DNA from: CAYOBW01 sp964402115
GTDB taxonomy: Bacteria > Verrucomicrobiota > Kiritimatiellia > UBA8416 > CAYOBW01
Direction of reading: 5' to 3'
DNA length: 43,553 nt
NCBI GenBank assembly: GCA_964402115.1
Contig: CAYOBW010000022.1
Span: 1-43,553 of the forward strand
Position numbering within the stretch: the first letter of the stretch is position 1
Content: more notes on this DNA, generated by a model
Database searches by the model: none
Told to the model about the DNA's origin: nothing
The model's input: only the letters and a program-made list of their open reading frames with translations
The DNA itself: not shown here

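Noticed and set aside
14551..43553. CRISPR array or multi-gene repeat region
   Set aside because: The repeats are degenerate, in frame and protein-coding; there are no identical direct repeats with regular unique spacers.

Overview
The window looks like chromosomal DNA of a GC-rich diderm bacterium, most likely of the PVC superphylum (Kiritimatiellota, Verrucomicrobiota, Planctomycetota or a relative). The reasons are the LEPR-XLL N-terminal motif on a giant surface-type protein, the SmpA-like and AsmA-like envelope proteins, and a YidC with a large periplasmic domain. The phylum is an inference from gene content; there is no rRNA or other strong taxonomic marker.

Left part (1-3340) is accessory. 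It opens with the 3' half of a tRNA gene, followed by a toxin-antitoxin pair (PIN toxin, then RHH/HicB-type antitoxin), decayed gene remnants, an AAA_14/DUF4143 ATPase behind a near-leaderless promoter, and the 3' stump of a second PIN gene. It reads like a worn island next to a tRNA.

Middle part (3340-8240) is core. On the minus strand lies the conserved cluster rpmH-rnpA-yidD-yidC, with a clear sigma70-type promoter in front of rpmH. Next come an exported coiled-coil protein of unknown role with its own promoter and terminator (minus) and an AsmA-like protein (plus).

Region 8522-13910 is a compact minus-strand operon. It encodes a REC-GAF-GGDEF-REC-HD-GYP regulator (c-di-GMP synthesis and degradation in one chain), a CpsD/BY-kinase-type ATPase, a Wza-like export lipoprotein and a Wzz-like chain-length protein. 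It would couple c-di-GMP to polysaccharide export. No glycosyltransferases are present here.

Divergent from it, after about 640 bases with a near-consensus promoter, one reading frame starts at 14551 and stays open to the right edge at 43553. It encodes at least 9,667 residues and is two thirds of the window. Its parts, in order, are: LEPR-XLL; a metzincin zinc motif; a phospholipase-C-like His/Asp motif; FCCH-like beta modules; an FG-GAP/VCBS propeller with an inserted domain; about 2,900 residues of Gly/Ala/Val-rich repeats; filamentous-haemagglutinin-like beta-helix; RTX calcium-binding repeats; a second, six-unit propeller-like array; and at least three copies of a PbH1 beta-helix cassette separated by KNH-like Ig domains. 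Long open frames on the opposite strand of this region are shadows. The neighbouring EPS/c-di-GMP operon and giant adhesin-like protease make a plausible matrix-building locus; that link is inferred from position only.
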